5,610 nt of DNA from Planctomycetaceae bacterium (GTDB lineage Bacteria > Planctomycetota > Planctomycetia > Pirellulales > Pirellulaceae), in assembly GCA_007129635.1 (NCBI GenBank), contig SKVE01000490.1, positions 1 to 5,610 of the forward strand, in the 5' to 3' direction. Below the pieces are notes generated by a model, which was not told the DNA's origin, did not search any database, and was given only the letters and a program-made list of their open reading frames with translations. Shown here one piece after another: positions 1-5,610 of the stretch. Position 1 is the first letter of the stretch. Every line of letters starts with the position of its first letter. The position numbers were made by a program, and so were the translations under genes.

Positions 1-102
1 AACTCGTCGCCAGGGGGGATTCTAACGTCAGAGTCATCATCAATCCAATCTATGGTCAAATTGTTGTCGCTTCTATTTCTTTTCGCTGTCATCAATTTCT
101 AA

Positions 103-185
103 CGAAAAACGCCGCGATTTCAAGTTTTCGAGTGTAAAAAAAACAGGATCTTTTGCGAAAAACATCTTTCCGCGATTCGTTTTCG
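103..185. repeat. Two copies of a three-block dyad element
   Basis: Two units share the same blocks in the same order: CGAAAAAC, then CCGCGATT, then GTTTTCG. Unit 1 is 103-130 (blocks at 103-110, 112-119, 124-130) and unit 2 is 156-185 (blocks at 156-163, 170-177, 179-185). The outer blocks are reverse complements over six bases (CGAAAA/TTTTCG), so each unit is also an inverted repeat enclosing CCGCGATT. A further TTTTCG lies at 80-85. The spacers between blocks differ (1 and 4 bases versus 6 and 1), so this is not a simple recent tandem duplication. It may be a pair of operator sites or RNA hairpins controlling the gene at 323. The function is inference; the repeat itself is directly visible. 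Confidence 0.5.
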
Positions 186-191
186 GCCCTG

Positions 192-220
192 TTGCAAAAA
201 GCAGGACAGCGGATTAAAAA
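192..220 (+). promoter_or_regulatory. Weak sigma70-like promoter candidate
   Basis: TTGCAA (192-197) and TAAAAA (215-220) are separated by 17 bases and each matches four of six consensus positions. The site lies just downstream of the repeated dyad and about 100 bases before the ATG at 323. In AT-rich DNA such a match is expected by chance fairly often, so this is only a candidate. Confidence 0.2.
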
Positions 221-311
221 ATCTATCCGTCTTCAGTTGGTCAAATCCTGGCGGACGATGGTCGGCAGAAGGCAAAGCTGGATCATTTCGAGCCACTTTC
301 CCACGCTTTCT

Positions 312-316
312 AGGAG
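312..316 (+). promoter_or_regulatory. Shine-Dalgarno for the oxidoreductase gene
   Basis: AGGAG ends six bases before the ATG at 323. This good match and spacing fixes the start codon of the Gfo/Idh/MocA gene. Confidence 0.8.
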
Positions 317-322
317 ACACGA

Positions 323-1504
323 ATGAGCACGATAAATGTCGCGATGATTGGTCAGGGTTTCATGGGGCGATCTCACTCCAATGCTTGGGGACAGGTGGCC
401 AAATTCTTCAAGCCGCCGCTCAAACCGGTAATGCATACGGTGTTTGGTCAGGAGGCGGAGAACCCGCAAGCGTTCGCGGACAACTGGGGATGGCAGAACG
501 CGTCCACCGACTGGGAGTCCGTCGTACAAGATCCGAACATCGGGCTGGTCGACATCGTCACCCCGAACTTCATGCACGCGCCGCCTGCGAAAGCGGCGAT
601 CGCCGCCGGGAAGGCCGTCGCCTGCGAAAAACCCATCGCGGGAACGCTGGCCGAGGCGCGTGAAATGGCGGAAGCAGCCAAAAAGGGTGGGGTCAAAACG
701 GCGGTTTGGTTCTGCTACCGCCGTTGCCCGGCCGTGGCCTTGGCGTATCAAATGGTAAAAGACGGCGAGATCGGGGACATCCGCCACGTTCGTGCTCATT
801 ACCTGCAGGATTGGGCGGACGAATCGATCCCGCTCGCTTGGCGGTTCCTCAAAGAACAAGCGGGTTCGGGAGCCCATGGGGATTTGAACGCCCATATCGT
901 CGACATGACTCGATTCGTTACCGGCCAGGAGATCACCGAGATCTGCGGCGCGATTGCCGAAACGTTCATCACGCAGCGCAAGCGGATGTCGGGCGTCTCG
1001 GGTGGCGGCATCGGCGCTACGATGGAAGCTGGATCGGATATGGGCGAGGTCACCGTCGACGATACCGTCTTGTTCCTGGCTCGATTCTCCGGCGGCGCGG
1101 TCGCCAGTTTCGAAGCGGCTCGACAAGCGACGGGCAACCAGAACCGCAACGGCTTCGAGATCAACGGCACCAAGGGTTCGTTGAAGTTCGATTTCGAGCG
1201 GATGAACGAATTGGAATACTACGACGCGCGTCTGCCGCGTCGAGTTCAGGGTTGGACCACCATGATGTGCACCCATGGCGCCGACCACCCGTACGTTGCC
1301 AATTGGTGGCCCGACGCCCACATCATCGGCTACGAGCACACGTTCACCAACGAAGCCTACGATTTCCTGTGCGACATTGCCGGCGAAAAGCCCACGGTTC
1401 CGATCCCGACCTTCGAAGATGCTTACCAGACGCAGCGAGTCCTGGAGGCATCGTTGCTGTCGGCGGCGGAAAAACGCTGGATTTCCATGGACGACGTCAA
1501 GTAA
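323..1504 (+). CDS. Gfo/Idh/MocA-family NAD(P)-dependent oxidoreductase
   Basis: A 393-residue cytoplasmic protein of the family that oxidises or reduces sugars, polyols and related compounds with a nicotinamide cofactor. The N-terminal Rossmann fold begins at once with the dinucleotide-binding loop G10-x-G12-x-x-G15 (GQGFMGRSH, residues 10-18). The family signature EKP is at 102-104, with K103 the expected cofactor/substrate lysine. The C-terminal substrate domain carries G186-D187-L-N-A-H191-I-V-D194, where H191 is the expected catalytic histidine. A glycine-rich loop (about 224-240) precedes GEVTVDD (241-247), and a conserved-looking HPYV...WWP...HIIGYEHTF stretch lies at 322-341. Length is usual for the family. 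There is no signal peptide or Tat motif, unlike many planctomycete relatives. AGGAG six bases upstream supports the ATG. Flanking gaps of over 300 and 505 bases suggest its own transcript. The family is certain; the substrate is unknown, and inositol- or glucose-type dehydrogenase labels would be guesses. Confidence 0.93.
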   Translation: MSTINVAMIGQGFMGRSHSNAWGQVAKFFKPPLKPVMHTVFGQEAENPQAFADNWGWQNASTDWESVVQDPNIGLVDIVTPNFMHAPPAKAAIAAGKAVACEKPIAGTLAEAREMAEAAKKGGVKTAVWFCYRRCPAVALAYQMVKDGEIGDIRHVRAHYLQDWADESIPLAWRFLKEQAGSGAHGDLNAHIVDMTRFVTGQEITEICGAIAETFITQRKRMSGVSGGGIGATMEAGSDMGEVTVDDTVLFLARFSGGAVASFEAARQATGNQNRNGFEINGTKGSLKFDFERMNELEYYDARLPRRVQGWTTMMCTHGADHPYVANWWPDAHIIGYEHTFTNEAYDFLCDIAGEKPTVPIPTFEDAYQTQRVLEASLLSAAEKRWISMDDVK

Positions 1505-1533
1505 GCTCCGTCGGACTTGGATGGCTGTGGTTC

Positions 1534-1556
1534 CCAGCGGGGAGAATCCCCGCTGG
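1534..1556. terminator. Perfect 10-bp GC-rich hairpin after the oxidoreductase
   Basis: CCAGCGGGGA (1534-1543) and TCCCCGCTGG (1547-1556) are exact reverse complements around a three-base GAA loop. The hairpin starts 29 bases after the stop codon at 1502-1504, where a transcript end is expected. No T-run follows on either strand, so it is not a classical intrinsic terminator. It could protect a 3' end, assist termination in another way, or be a REP-like dispersed palindrome. A weaker alternative pairing exists between CCCGCT (1549-1554) and AGCGGG (1562-1567). The structure is visible; the role is inferred. Confidence 0.4.
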
Positions 1557-1668
1557 AGCAAAGCGGGAGACGGCTAAAAGTGCCGAAGCACGGATCGCGC
1601 GGCAGCCTGCATTGGCAGCAGATCGGCCGCTGGACCCGTCGGATAGGGCCAGTCGGCGCAGGCGCCCG

Positions 1669-1696
1669 GGAATTTTTCAAGAATTCCGACCTTTTT
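1669..1696 (+). terminator. Weak hairpin followed by five T residues
   Basis: GGAATT (1669-1674) pairs with AATTCC (1682-1687) across a seven-base loop, and TTTTT follows at 1692-1696 after four bases. The stem is short and AT-rich and the T-run is offset, so it is at best a poor intrinsic terminator and may be chance. Confidence 0.15.
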
Positions 1697-1950
1697 GTTC
1701 GAAAACCGCATTGGGAAGCGTGCTTGGTATGGTTGAGTTTCCCGGCGATGGGCGGTAAGATGTGCCGGACAAGCATACCTGTAAGCCTTCACGCGTTTCC
1801 GGGCTCATCTGTCAGGGCCGAACCGTTCCCCGTCCAGCAGATGTCGAACGGACTGTTTGCTGGTGAAGCCATCTGGTCGTGCTTGTCTGATTTCTCGGGG
1901 GGGAACGAACGAGTGGGCTTCTACGGTTGGGGTCTCTCTCGTGCTGAAAC

Positions 1951-1970
1951 GCGGCTGATTTCCAAGCCGC
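1951..1970 (+). promoter_or_regulatory. GC-rich hairpin in the nifJ leader
   Basis: GCGGCT (1951-1956) and AGCCGC (1965-1970) form a 6-bp stem with an eight-base loop, 28 bases before the nifJ Shine-Dalgarno. It is followed by the overlapping palindromes CGATCG (1971-1976) and ATCGAT (1973-1978). It could be a leader RNA structure or part of a protein-binding site. No known riboswitch core is recognisable. Confidence 0.25.
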
Positions 1971-1998
1971 CGATCGATATTCGTCTTAACCGAATCTT

Positions 1999-2003
1999 AG
2001 GAG
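1999..2003 (+). promoter_or_regulatory. Shine-Dalgarno deciding the GTG start of nifJ
   Basis: AGGAG lies six bases before the GTG at 2010. The spacing, and the match of the resulting N-terminus (MNKRKWVTVDGNEAAG) to NifJ proteins, supports this non-ATG start. Confidence 0.8.
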
Positions 2004-2009
2004 AGTTAC

Positions 2010-5591
<3,582 letters not shown>

Positions 5592-5592
5592 C

Positions 5593-5610
5593 GTGAGCGT
5601 AGATCTCTCG
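5593..5610 (+). CDS. Start of a downstream gene, possibly dihydroorotate dehydrogenase-like
   Basis: Six codons are visible before the window ends: GTG AGC GTA GAT CTC TCG, read as MSVDLS. The GTG follows a strong GGAGG at eight-base spacing and comes one base after the nifJ stop, so translational coupling and a shared transcript are likely. From recall, dihydroorotate dehydrogenase-like flavoproteins (PyrD family) encoded beside nifJ often begin with a similar MDLS- or VDLS-type N-terminus leading into the first strand of the barrel. That identification is inference from context and six residues. That a gene starts here is fairly sure; what it encodes is not. Confidence 0.55.

Larger units (their letters stand above)
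1..322. other. AT-rich upstream intergenic region
   Basis: No convincing gene is visible here. All three forward frames are open at the left edge and stop at 23-25, 100-102 and 135-137, so the tail of an upstream gene could lie in the first 25 to 137 bases, but none of the three short peptides is recognisable. From about 50 to 220 the DNA is clearly richer in A/T than the rest of the window, with runs such as eight A residues around 136-143. It contains the repeated dyad at 103-185 and a weak promoter-like pair at 192-220, and ends in the ribosome binding site of the oxidoreductase gene. Its composition and position fit a regulatory region. Confidence 0.6.
1505..2009. other. 505-base intergenic region upstream of nifJ
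   Basis: Nothing here reads as a real gene. One forward frame is open from an ATG at 1517 to 2017, but its start lacks a ribosome binding site, it runs through the hairpin at 1534-1556, it overlaps the nifJ start, and its product is low-complexity and unrecognisable. The stretch probably holds the 3' end of the oxidoreductase transcript, a promoter for nifJ that I cannot place with confidence, and a nifJ leader. Structures listed separately are hairpins at 1534-1556, 1669-1687 and 1951-1970. A run of seven G residues lies at 1897-1903. Confidence 0.6.

Noticed and set aside
1..40. Possible minus-strand gene start (ATG codons at 40 and 37) reading off the left edge
   Set aside because: Only about 13 codons are visible and no clear Shine-Dalgarno precedes them, so it cannot be supported, though a divergent neighbour is not excluded.
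120..320. Minus-strand open frame of 66 codons in the upstream region
   Set aside because: It covers the likely regulatory DNA and part of the repeated dyad, and its product shows no recognisable motif.
233..1561. Long minus-strand open frame (442 codons) across the oxidoreductase gene
   Set aside because: It is the antisense shadow of a well-supported Gfo/Idh/MocA gene, and its product has no family motif.
1897..1903. Run of seven G residues
   Set aside because: It is a short homopolymer in non-coding DNA with no effect on a gene; it matters only as a possible sequencing-error site.

Overview
The window holds two complete protein genes and the first codons of a third, all on the + strand, in moderately GC-rich DNA with an AT-rich left flank. 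The organism is probably a bacterium, and a planctomycete (Pirellulales-like) is my best guess. That guess rests on the pairing of a cytoplasmic Gfo/Idh/MocA oxidoreductase with a single-chain NifJ-type pyruvate:ferredoxin oxidoreductase, on the codon choice, and on long sparsely coded intergenic stretches. No 16S or other phylogenetic marker is present, so the assignment is inference.

Layout. Positions 1-322 are an AT-rich upstream region without a convincing gene. It carries two imperfect copies of a three-block dyad element (103-130 and 156-185). Positions 323-1504 encode a 393-residue Gfo/Idh/MocA-family NAD(P)-dependent oxidoreductase with a clear Shine-Dalgarno sequence. Positions 1505-2009 are a 505-base non-coding gap with a perfect 10-bp hairpin shortly after the first stop, a weak hairpin followed by a T-run, and a GC-rich hairpin close to the next start. 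Positions 2010-5591 encode a 1193-residue pyruvate:ferredoxin/flavodoxin oxidoreductase (NifJ/PFOR) with all cofactor ligands intact. One base after its stop, a further gene begins with a GTG codon at 5593 behind a strong GGAGG. Only six codons (MSVDLS) are visible; they resemble the N-terminus of the dihydroorotate-dehydrogenase-like proteins often found next to nifJ.

Function. PFOR converts pyruvate and CoA to acetyl-CoA and CO2 and passes two electrons to ferredoxin or flavodoxin. The closely spaced downstream gene is probably co-transcribed with it. The oxidoreductase gene is separated by the large gap and is probably an independent unit in sugar or polyol metabolism; its substrate cannot be read from the sequence. 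I see no mobile element, CRISPR array, tRNA or rRNA. I do not see a clearly novel system: the coding part is ordinary core metabolism, and the least explained sequence is the repeated dyad upstream of the first gene.
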